Shown here: positions 10,404-20,200 of the stretch, piece by piece | How the letters are laid out: the number at the start of each line of letters is the position of its first letter | Position numbering within the stretch: position 1 is the stretch's first letter | Source of the DNA: Calamus simplicifolius | Lineage: Eukaryota; Streptophyta; Magnoliopsida; Arecales; Arecaceae | Direction of reading: 5' to 3' | Assembly (NCBI GenBank): GCA_900491605.1 | Contig: UESW01004568.1 | Span: 650,848 to 714,847, forward strand | DNA: 64,000 nucleotides | The notes under the pieces: generated by a model | What the model was told of the DNA's origin: nothing | The model's database searches: none | What the model saw: the letters and a program-made list of their open reading frames with translations, nothing else | Made by a program: the position numbers and the translations under genes

Positions 10404-11791
10404 GAGGTTAAAACCTCTGCTTTATTTTGCGAAGATTTCTATTAAGTTTCTCTTTTCAAGCAATTAATGCCGCGCATTTTCCGTTTTTAGTTTTTCGGAT
10501 CTCAGGTTGGTTTCGATCAGTTCTTATCTTTGTTCACGGAATTGACAGAAACCATTAAACCTATTTAAGATTCGATTTTGTGGAAACAAAACGTGGCTTC
10601 TTTCTTTTCTATTAAAGATTTCTTTCTAGCATTAAAGAAAGAAAAAGAAAAGAAACGTAGCATTAAAGAAAAGAAAAACTAAAGGAGAGAAATGCAGCGG
10701 AAACGTGGCTTCAATAACCACATCGGTGAAATATTAAAAAAGGGGAGAGAAAACTTTCGGTTTTCATTTTTCTCGCTTATGGTCTTTCCGTTCTCTCACG
10801 GGATTTAAAATATGGATTGGTTGGATTTTAAATGCATTTATTATCTGTTTAATGTTTTATTAAATCATGTAACATGATTTATTTTTATCATTTGTTTCTT
10901 GAGTTTAAATTTTTGTATTAAAATACGCCTCCTGAGTCTCTATGCCTACGGTGCATAGACTGGCCCAAGGGAATAATGAGCTACGGCCGGACGTGTTTTA
11001 ATTAACAAAAATTTTTTCTTAAGATGATAATTTTAAAATTCATTAAATAGATATTGAAATGTTATCTTCTGTTCTGCATATAGATTTATTCTATGCATGA
11101 ATTTGGTGGTAGTGTAAAAATCACAGTGCAAATCCTTTCAAGGTCTGATTGGTCAGTTGGTGTCTAGAAAGGTAAAGAGATTGTGGTTACTTAATTGGTT
11201 CCGTTGACTGACCTAAGGAAAGCAACGGGGGGACCCCCACTTCTCTTTCACTGGCCTGGCCAATTTGACTAACTCGGATCTTGATTTGGAAATGTTACGT
11301 TGATTAAGATCACTACCTAATAATCATGCTAAATTGGTTAATCTATATGCATATAATGTCATGTGATCAATATGATGTTGATTAATTGAGGAGTAGCCAC
11401 AGCATCTTTGATTAATCAAAATTATATATTAAGTTGCAAAGATCACATAAGGTTAGATGACATTAATTGTGACTAATTATATTAATGTAATGAATCTTAT
11501 CCCACAGGAATTTTTGTTGCACTAATATAATTAATTAGGATGCGATAACAAATTATTTTCTTAATTACCCACAGGAATTAAGAAAGGAATATAATTTGTT
11601 AGTCACATCATTAAGCTAATGAGTCTATTTGAGTATAATAACTTAGCCCACAGGTAGTTATTGTATGTTATTGATTCATGTTATTGCATGTTTACATTGG
11701 TAAAACATGACATCAGTTATATGCCTCAAATTCAATTACATGAACATGATTTTATTTTTATGCAGCTATTTTGCCTGTTAATATTTCTGAT
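10404..11791 (+). other. Long untranslated leader of copia element 2
   Basis: About 1.4 kb between primer site and gag without a coding frame. It is AT-rich and carries the short phrase CCCACAGG at least three times (near 11501, 11569 and 11649), each in a TTAAT-rich setting. Such a leader would hold the packaging and dimerisation signals. Nothing more specific can be read from the sequence. Confidence 0.6.
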
Positions 11792-13332
11792 ATGAAATGT
11801 GACATTCCCGATTTAAGTGGTGATAATTATAAATTATGGAAGGAGAGAATTCTTCTTCAATTAGGGTGCATGGATATTGACTATGCTATCAGGAAGGATG
11901 AACCACATTTAGTTACATCTACTAGCACTCAGGCTGAGATTGCTGCGTATGAACGATGGGAACGGTCCAATCGCCTCAGTATGATGTTCATACGTACTAA
12001 AATTTCTGCTAGTATACGTGGTTCAATTCCTGAGTGCAAAAATGTCAAGGAACTTTGAAGGCTATTGATGCACAATTTGAGTCTTCAGATAAGGCAATGG
12101 CTAGCACCCTAATGACAAAATTATCATCAATGAAGCTCACTACGGTTGGAGGTGTGCGTGAGCACATCATGAAGATGAGGGACATTGCGGCTCAGTTGAA
12201 ATCCCTAGAGGTTGAGATGTCAGAATCTTTCTTGGTGCACTTTATTTTGAGCTCACTCCCACAGCAATATAGTCCCTTCAAAATATCTTACAATACACAT
12301 AAGGACAAATGGTCAATTAATGAACTTCTGACCATGTGTGTTCAAGAGGAAGGGAGGCTGATTTTAGAAATGGGAGAAAGTGCACATTTAGTCACTCACA
12401 GAAAGACTAAAGCTCCCAAAGCCAAACGCAAAGGAAAGGGTAAAGTATCCATCCATACAGAAGACAAGAAGGAGTCCAAGTGCTTCTTTTGCAAGAAGAA
12501 AGGACATATAAAGAAAGATTGTCTCAAATTCAAAGCTTGGCTTGACAAGAAAGGTACTCTAACCTCATTCGTATGTCATGAATCCAATTTGGTTATATGT
12601 CATAACACATGGTGGATTGATTCTGGTTCTACAATCCATGTTTCAAATACCTTGCAGGGTTTTCTAAATCAAAGGAAACCATTGGGAAGTGAACAAAGCA
12701 TCTATTCAGGAAACAAGATGGGTTCACATGTGGAAGCAATTGGAACGTGCAGACTTATTTTACATTCTGGTTTTGTTTTGGATTTGGAAAAGACATTTTA
12801 TATTCCAAGTTTCTCTAGAAATTTGATTTCAGTGTCAAGGCTTGTACCAGCAGGATATTCCTTTAATTTTAATAAAAGCTCTGTTGATTTATTTTATAAA
12901 TCTAAGCTTATTGGGAATGGTACATTGTCAGACAATCTTTTCCAAATCAATCTGAAAAATAATACCACCTATAATGTGATGCACGCCCAAACTGGTATGA
13001 AAAGATGTGTTATAAATGAGAATTCCTCTATTTTGTGGCATCGGAGATTAGGTCATATCTCCATTGAGAGAATTAAAAGATTAGTAAAAGATGGAGTACT
13101 TGATACTCTTGATTTTACTGATTTTGACACTTGTGTGGACTGCATAAAGGGAAAGCAAACCAACAAGTCCAAGAAAAATGCCAAGAGAAGTTCGGAAATA
13201 CTGGAGATCATACATACGGATATCTGTAGCCCAGATATGGATTCGTATGGTCAGAGATACTCATCTCATTTATTGATGACTATTCACGATATATGTATCT
13301 CTACCTACTTCATAATAAGAACGAAGCATTAG
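11792..13332 (+). pseudogene. gag and protease part of copia element 2 (one frameshift)
   Basis: The first in-frame ATG is at 11792; the frame is open upstream to at least 11771 without an ATG. The N-terminus has the Gag phrase DLSGDNYKLWKERILLQLG (DUF4219/UBN2 type). A one-base loss near 12053 stops the first frame at 12056-12058, and the reading continues in the frame from 12034. Next come a CCHC knuckle (CFFCKKKGHIKKDC, about 12481-12522), the protease motif WWIDSGSTIHV (about 12610), and the GAG-pre-integrase zinc region (LWHRRLGHIS...CVDC, about 13035-13145). This frame runs off at 13330 after a second frameshift near 13258, inside the start of integrase. Confidence 0.9.
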
Positions 13333-15806
13333 ATGCCTTTAAGGTATTTAAGGCAGAAGTAGAGAAACAATGCGGCAAGCAAATTAAAATCGTGAGGTCA
13401 GATAGAGGTGGAGAATATTATGGTAGATACACTGAGAATGGACAAGCACCTGGTCCGTTTGCTCGGTTTCTTGAAGAAAATGGAATTGTTGCACAATACA
13501 CCATGCCAGGGTCTCCTGACCAAAACGGTGTAGCTGAAAGGAGAAACCGGACATTATTGGACATGGTAAGGAGCATGATTGTCAGCTCTAAGTTACCTAA
13601 ATCCTTGTGGACTGAAGCTCTTAAAACTGCTGCGTATATATTGAATCGGGTTCCAACCAAGGCTGTTTCCAAAACGCCATTTGAGTTATTTAAAGGTTGG
13701 AAACCGAGTCTGCAACATATACGTGTTTGGGGATGCCCATCTGAAGTAAGAGTCTATAATCCACAAGAAAAGAAACTAGACCCAAGGACTATCAGTGGAT
13801 ACTTTATTGGATATGCTGAGAAGTCCAAGGGTTATAGATTTTATTGTCCATCTCACAGCACTAGGATTGTGGAATCAAGAAATGCAAAATTTCTTGAGAA
13901 TGACTTGATCAGTGGGAGTGATCAATCTCAGTATTTGGCTTCTTCTGAGAAAGATCATTCAGTTATTCCAGCTTCCACTTCAAGTGAGGGATTGGTTGTT
14001 ATTTATAGCACTCCTCAAACTCAATTAAGTGCCCAACAACCAGTCATTGAGATTTCACAAGCTGATGGTAATCTAGAAGATCGTGTTGTTCATCAACAAT
14101 CAGTTGTGCAAGATACTCCTCAAGAGGTCATTGACACAACATTAAGAAGATCAACTAGAATAAAGAAATCAGCAATTCCTAGTGATTATGTTGTGTATCT
14201 ACATGAATCTGACTATAACATTGGAGCCGAAAATGATCCTGAAACGTTTTCACAAGCCATGAGTTCTAAGGAATCAAACTTGTGGTTCAATGCCATGAAA
14301 GAAGAGATGGAATCTATGGCATCTAATCGAGTCTGGGATCTTGTTGAGTTGCCTGATGGTGTAAAAGCCATTGGATGTAGATGGATCTTCAAAATAAAGA
14401 AAGACTCACAAGGCAACATTGAGAGATATAAAGCAAGACTCGTTGCCAAAGGATTCACTCAGAGGGAAGGAATCGACTACACGGAGACATTTTCTCCTGT
14501 ATCCAAGAAAGACTCTCTCCGAATAATTATGGCATTGGTAGCTCATTTTGATTTTGAGTTACATCAAATGGATGTGAAGACCGCATTCCTTAATGGAGAT
14601 CTAGAGGAAGAGGTTTACATGAAACAGCCTGAAGGATTTTCCTCTAGTGATGGTGAGCATTTGGTTTGCAAACTTAAGAAATCCATATATGGATTGAAAC
14701 AAGCCTCACGTCAGTGGTATTTAAAATTTCATGATGTGATCTCTTCCTTTGGTTTTGAAGAGAACATCATGGATCAATGTATATACCAGAAGGTTAGTGG
14801 GAGCAAAATTTGTTTCTTGGTCCTATATGTGGATGACATTCTACTTGCAACCAATGATAAAGGGTTGCTACATGAGGTGAAACAATTTCTCTCTAAAAAT
14901 TTTGATATGAAAGATATGAGTGAGGCATCTTATGTCATTGGCATTAAGATCCATAGAGAAAGATCTCGAGGCATTTTGGGATTGTCTCAAGAAACTTATA
15001 TCAATAAAGTCTTGGAGAGATTTCGGATGAAAAATTGTTCACCAAGTGTTGCACCTATAGTGAAGGGTGACAAGTTCGCTTTGAACCAGTGCCCTAAAAA
15101 TGAACTTGAACGGGAACAGATGCACAACATTCCATATGCTTCAGCTGTTGGAAGCCTAATGTATGCTCAGGTTTGCACAAGACCTGACATTGCATTTGCA
15201 GTAGGAATGTTGGGAAGATATCAGAGTAATCCAGGTTTAGACCATTGGAGAGCTGCTAAAAAGGTCATGAGGTATCTTCAAGGGACCAAGGACTACATGC
15301 TCATGTATAGACAAACTGATCATTTGGAGATAGAGGGCTACTCAGATTCGGACTTTGCTGGCTGCGTTGATTCTCGGAAATCAACATCAGGATTTATATT
15401 TATGTTAGCTGGTGGAGCCATATCATGGAGGAGTGCAAAGCAGACCTTGACTGCTACCTCTACTATGGAAGCGGAGTTCGTTGCTTGTTTTGAGGCTACA
15501 TCGCAAGGTGTATGGTTGAAGAGTTTCATCTCAGGGCTTAGAATTGTTGACTCCATTACTAGGCCAATTAAACTGTACTGTGACAATTCAGCTGCTGTAT
15601 TTTTGGCTAAAAACCATAAGAGTGGTAGTCGAAGTAAACATATCGACATTAAGTATTTAGCCATAAGAGAACGTGTTAAAGAGAACAAAGTGGTCATAGA
15701 ACACGTTAGCACTGAATTGATGATAGCTGATCCTTTGACTAAAGGCATGCCAATTAAGAAGTTTAAGGATCATGTGATAAGAATGGGAGTTGGTTCCATG
15801 ATATAA
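13293..15806 (+). CDS. pol of copia element 2: integrase, RT, RNase H (long open frame)
   Basis: An uninterrupted 837-codon frame whose true upstream continuation is the previous entry, across a frameshift near 13258; 13293 is not a biological start. Integrase has the second catalytic Asp in VRSDRGGEYYG and the Glu in NGVAERRNRTLLDM. Reverse transcriptase runs from about 14380 (RWIFKIKKDSQG) through MDVKTAFLNGDL to the catalytic LYVDDILL at about 14826. RNase H has YSDSDFAGC, TMEAEFVA and the CDNSAA phrase. It ends at a TAA at 15804-15806, about 280 bp before the polypurine tract. Every catalytic motif I can check is present, so the two upstream frameshifts are the main visible defects. Confidence 0.93.
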   Translation: MYLYLLHNKNEALDAFKVFKAEVEKQCGKQIKIVRSDRGGEYYGRYTENGQAPGPFARFLEENGIVAQYTMPGSPDQNGVAERRNRTLLDMVRSMIVSSKLPKSLWTEALKTAAYILNRVPTKAVSKTPFELFKGWKPSLQHIRVWGCPSEVRVYNPQEKKLDPRTISGYFIGYAEKSKGYRFYCPSHSTRIVESRNAKFLENDLISGSDQSQYLASSEKDHSVIPASTSSEGLVVIYSTPQTQLSAQQPVIEISQADGNLEDRVVHQQSVVQDTPQEVIDTTLRRSTRIKKSAIPSDYVVYLHESDYNIGAENDPETFSQAMSSKESNLWFNAMKEEMESMASNRVWDLVELPDGVKAIGCRWIFKIKKDSQGNIERYKARLVAKGFTQREGIDYTETFSPVSKKDSLRIIMALVAHFDFELHQMDVKTAFLNGDLEEEVYMKQPEGFSSSDGEHLVCKLKKSIYGLKQASRQWYLKFHDVISSFGFEENIMDQCIYQKVSGSKICFLVLYVDDILLATNDKGLLHEVKQFLSKNFDMKDMSEASYVIGIKIHRERSRGILGLSQETYINKVLERFRMKNCSPSVAPIVKGDKFALNQCPKNELEREQMHNIPYASAVGSLMYAQVCTRPDIAFAVGMLGRYQSNPGLDHWRAAKKVMRYLQGTKDYMLMYRQTDHLEIEGYSDSDFAGCVDSRKSTSGFIFMLAGGAISWRSAKQTLTATSTMEAEFVACFEATSQGVWLKSFISGLRIVDSITRPIKLYCDNSAAVFLAKNHKSGSRSKHIDIKYLAIRERVKENKVVIEHVSTELMIADPLTKGMPIKKFKDHVIRMGVGSMI

Positions 15807-16088
15807 TTGTATTGATAACAATTTGTACAAAGAAACTCTTATTTCAATCGTTTGTTTATTTCTCATTCAGGTGTACACGTTATATGACTTTTGAGAAATG
15901 ACAAACTTTTCTTTTGGACTCTGAATAAACATATGGTTTATTCATTATGTTATGTTGTCACATTTGGAATGGTGGTAAAGAAATTGAATGCATTGTAATA
16001 CATAGAAGATAATACTCAATTATAGAGGACCTATCGCTATGATTCATGTATTTAGTTTCTTGTTCAGTGTTGATAAAATATACGGACC

Positions 16089-16099
16089 AAGTGGGAGAA
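16089..16099 (+). other. Polypurine tract of copia element 2
   Basis: AAGTGGGAGAA directly precedes the right LTR start TGTAGTAACC. Confidence 0.8.
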
Positions 16100-16658
16100 T
16101 GTAGTAACCTATCTTAATAATGGTCCTAATTTTATTGACTAAACGTATCTCCTATTAAAGTGATAACAGCCCCCCCCCCCCTCCCTTAATTCCTAAACGC
16201 TCGCTTGATGGGGCATGCGTTGAAGGAAATGGGTATAAATAGGAACCCATCCTAAGGTTTCAGAACACGGTTCTCTAAGGTTTCATAACACGGTTCTCTC
16301 GAGAGAGATCCTAAAGTTTCAGAACAAGGTTCTCGAGAGAGATCCTAAAGTTCTCAGAACAAGGTTCTCGAGAGAGATCCTGAGGTTCTCAAGAGAGAAA
16401 CCTAAAAGGGGAGGCATTGGAATTGAGTCCCTGATCAAGAGCAATCATGAAGGCATACACCATCTGAATGCGAGAGCTCGTTGATTAGAAGACCGATCCA
16501 TCGAGAGGAAGAGGGAAGATCAAAGGGAAGATCAATCGAGATCGTTAAGAAAGGAAGATCTCCCGTGCAGTCTAAAGAAAACCAGAAAGATCGGATTCTT
16601 ACCACCATTAAATAATAATGGCTGGAGGTAATTATGTTTAAGCAAATTAAGTCTAACA
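16100..16658 (+). repeat. 3' LTR of copia element 2
   Basis: 559 bp, TGTAGTAACC to GTCTAACA. It lacks the two tandem duplications of the left LTR and has an expanded C run (about 16171-16181) and a 10-bp insertion before the TATA region. It lies 577 bp upstream of the LIKE-COV start codon in the same orientation, so it sits within the likely promoter of that gene. Confidence 0.92.
16234..16242 (+). promoter_or_regulatory. TATA box in 3' LTR of copia element 2
   Basis: TATAAATAG, conserved with the left LTR. Transcripts started here would run rightward out of the element toward the LIKE-COV gene about 1 kb downstream. Whether that happens cannot be told from sequence. Confidence 0.65.
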
Positions 16659-17235
16659 TCCACATGATCACTTGCATCTAAATTAAGATAGGATTTTTTC
16701 CTGAATTGAGATCCTCCCTCCCTCCAGTCTAATCCACCCATCGTCGTTCCCAATCCGAACCCGTTTACAAGAACAACGCAACGTAGGATCTCAGCCGTCC
16801 GCTGGATGGGCTCGCTCCTCATCGGATGCTCCACAGCCCGGGTGGCTCTTGGACAACGAATGCTAGAACTCACGGATTCTTCCATCCGTCGCTTGCTCGC
16901 TTTTGGCTGGGACGGCCCGGAGCTGGAAGGCATATCGTGTCGTCGATTGGATCGATGTAACGTTTTGCAGTGGGCCCGACTTCGAACTAACAATCTCTCC
17001 TCGCTCTTTTTCTTCCTCTATTTATTTTTCTTTTTTCCACAGAGAGAGAGAGAGGGAGAGAGAGAGGAGACTCGGCTCAGCTGCTCCTTATCGCGCTCGC
17101 ATGCCCTAGAAAGAGAAAGAGAAAGGGACAAGAAGAAGCCATTTCTTGGTTGTATTCGATCTGTTTCTCTTCTAAAATCCAAGAAAAATAGAAGTAGAAA
17201 CCGAGAGCGAGGGAGAGTTTTGGGATGAGAGGGTG
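16659..17235 (+). promoter_or_regulatory. Promoter and 5'UTR region of the LIKE-COV gene
   Basis: 577 bp between the retrotransposon LTR and the start codon. It includes a pyrimidine-rich tract (about 17001-17038) and an (AG)n microsatellite (17041-17070), both common in plant 5' leaders. No confident TATA box was identified, and the transcription start cannot be fixed from sequence. Confidence 0.5.
17041..17070. repeat. (AG)n microsatellite in 5' leader
   Basis: Imperfect AG repeat interrupted by GGG, about 166 bp before the LIKE-COV ATG. A second, unrelated (GA)n lies in the leader of the next gene. Confidence 0.85.
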
Positions 17236-17236
17236 A
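17225..17236 (+). promoter_or_regulatory. Minimal upstream ORF overlapping the LIKE-COV start
   Basis: A four-codon upstream ORF (ATG AGA GGG TGA) ends on the A of the main start codon, giving the overlap TGATG. If the mRNA begins upstream of 17225, ribosomes reading it would terminate exactly at the main start, which can favour reinitiation or reduce translation. Conservation is unknown. Confidence 0.55.
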
Positions 17237-20200
17237 TGGGAGACGAGAAGAAGGCGTCTAGCACGATGGGGAGCAGAGAGAGAGATCGGGAGCTGCTGAT
17301 CCCGGTGGCGGAGGACCCCGCCGACGACTCAGATTCCAAGGCCTCCGCCTCCTCCTCCGCGGCCGCGCACCACCACACCGGTCGTGAGGTCTGACCCAAC
17401 ATCCTTTCTCTATGCTTCGTCTTTTGGGGGTTTGTTTTTGTTGAAAACTGAAATATGGTCAATTTTCGTTGAAGACTGGAGGCTTGCTTCGTTTCTCGGC
17501 GGTCTTGAGGGGCGATTAGAGTGCCTCTTTGCGATTTACGGATTAGGTTTTTGTGATTTCCGGTTTCTTGGGCTTGATATTTGGTTATTAGGATCCTGTG
17601 GAGATCCCCTCTGTTCCTGTATGTTTTGATCGGTTTTTGTTCGATTGGAGGCGTCGGCTGTTTGGACAGTCGAGCTGTCACGTGAGGAGAGAAACACCAA
17701 CCTGCTGAGCTGAGGCTGGTTGGCTATGGGAGAATCGGCTGTTGGTGGAATGGTTTGAATGGAGTTGAATTTGGTTTGATCTTTTCTTTCTTTCCTTTTA
17801 TTAGGCTGTCGGAGAGAAATTTGTCGGTTTTCGGAGAACCGGAGTCTCTACCATGTGTTTCTTCTATCTGGATTTGTTACTTGGCTGGGTGGACTAGTCA
17901 TGTGTTTTTTCAAAGGAAAGTTTTCTCTTTGGTTTTGGTTTTGGTTTTGGTTTTTTTAAGTGCGAATTATTTGATGAGCTTGATTACAATCTCAATGACG
18001 CACTTTATGGTCCAGTAGGGATGTCTGACTCCTTGATATGGATCTATTTAGTTTAAATAATAATTCTCTGCCTATTATCTTTCCTTATATGACAATTCCT
18101 CTTGATATGTTTTGTGGCGTCATATGGTTTGTGTGAAGAATGCTAATCTTTTATTAGAATGACCTACCTTATATCGCGATCCAAACATCTGTACGTCGTT
18201 GTTAAACATAATTTTTATCTTTTTCATGTTTGGTTCAGTATTTATTTGAGCTTTCGAAGATGACAAAACTTTCATGTGCGTTATGTCCTATTTCTGTGGC
18301 TATTATAGAAGAAGAAGGATTAGAAATTTTATTAATTTCCTTTTTTCCTCGTATGCATATTTGGTGGAATTGTATGAACAATTGCTGATATGCTGTTGGA
18401 TTGATGACATAAGCATCTGATCCAGTTTCATGTTAATTTGCTTTGGGACCTGACTAATTAATTGGTACATGACCTGGTACCACCATTGATTTAGGTGATT
18501 CAAATGTACACGGTCCAACATCTTCAATTTGCATTAAAATTCTCTCTCAGCTCCACATGTACCTTGATTATTTCTCCACCTGCAGGATTACTGCAGTGAT
18601 TGGTTGGCATAACTTAGTCGCAATGGTTCAAATGTTTGCATTCTCTGCTTTGTTTGTCATTGATGCACACGCTTGTGTCTGTAGTTTGTGGTCACACTTG
18701 TATAACAGAGGTCATGGTTCATGGACTGCCTTATAAGGTAACCATAGAATAGCAACCAAGCATAAACACATCTTCATGCATAGTTTAAGGATTTAAGGAC
18801 CAAGAAGGAAATATGTGTTGCCCATTATTCCTACATATTGGATAATTAAATGTCCCGAAGAAACACCATGACAAGTGATTTGAACCAAAAGAAAATGTTT
18901 AATGTTTGTACTGAGCTTTTCTTTGTATGTGGAATTAAAAGATAATGAGTGAAGATTCTTGTCGCATTTTCTTATCTCCTGGCATCCTTGGTTCTGTTGC
19001 ATATATTTTGTAGGATAAGCTGGGTTTTGACTCTTGACCTGAAAATTGCACATTTCCCTGTCCTCTCATTGCTATTTTTTACATTAATCCCATGTTCTTG
19101 GTTGAATTCTGCTGTTGCTTTTGTTCACTAAAAGCAGTCTTAGGAAAGGTGAGAATTATTGGTAAGATTGTATTTCTTTACATGACATCATATATGAGTT
19201 ATGGCTTGAATACTACATTACTGATGCACACCTGCCACTGCTTGGGGAACAAAGAGCGACACAAGGATTTAGAAAGATCTTATCCACATAAAAGCTAATG
19301 GAGTGTTGGCAATATAAGTCTTAGCTCACCTAATAGATATAGCTTTGTGTTAGCTACAATATGAGATCCATCACCCATGCACGCTGGCTTGCTCCCATAG
19401 TTCATGCCTCATTAAACCATTCCTGTGGGACCCTTACCTAGGCATGAGAGATGTTTGAAGATCTTTGTTTGGCTTACAAAGGCCCAACAAATGTAAGTGG
19501 ATGCTTGTAACCTACGTGTTCCACTAACTACTTAAGACCTTCATGAGGTAACCCAACGGCACTCAAAAGGATTGAAGTGCAGTCAAAGACATTCATGTAA
19601 CAAAAGACAAGCCTTTATACCCCTTCCCAAAAGAAAAGAAAAGAAAAGAAAAAGGACAAACATTCCAAGTAAACTTCTAGATGTTGTTTTCTATTGTCCC
19701 AAATGCTTAGAAGTGAATTTTGCTTTCAAGGAACTCATTTTCAAGAAGCCACTCTCATTACATATAATACATCAAGCCAAACATATCCTGAAATCAAAAT
19801 TTAGTACCCTAAGTTATATAGAGTAGCTTTTACTATGGTAAGTGATGGCATTTCTCGAGTCCTACTATCATCTCAAACTTTCTTCATTAACCTTCTAATT
19901 GCTATTAATTATTTTTTTATATTGGCAATCTCTTGTGAACCTCATCTATCATATAGTCCATTTTCTTGAAGACTTTTTATAGCTGATCAAGCTATTGAAT
20001 TTGACTGTTAATTAATAAATGATATATTCTAGATGCCACCCTTGTTTTAAAGAAATCTGGTGTGGGGTGAGTGGCCAAGGTATGTAAGTGCTAGGCGGAT
20101 GCCTAGCAGTGATGCTAGCAGCACCATCAAAACCATACTCATTGGTGACTTTCCCAACTGCTCCATTAGTAGTTGTGATTAAGGAAAATGCCAAGAAAAG

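Larger units (their letters stand above)
9776..16658 (+). mobile_element. Ty1/copia LTR retrotransposon, nearly intact
   Basis: About 6.9 kb with two LTRs (9776-10389, 16100-16658), a canonical initiator-tRNA primer site, a long leader, a gag-pol region with only two frameshifts, and a polypurine tract. The right LTR starts TGTAGTAACC, while the left begins at a degraded TTAAGTAACC. I could not find matching 5-bp duplications at the two flanks, so the left end may have been altered or recombined after insertion. The proteins resemble Tnt1-type polyproteins. The LTRs differ mainly by internal duplications, so the element looks younger than copia element 1. Confidence 0.93.
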
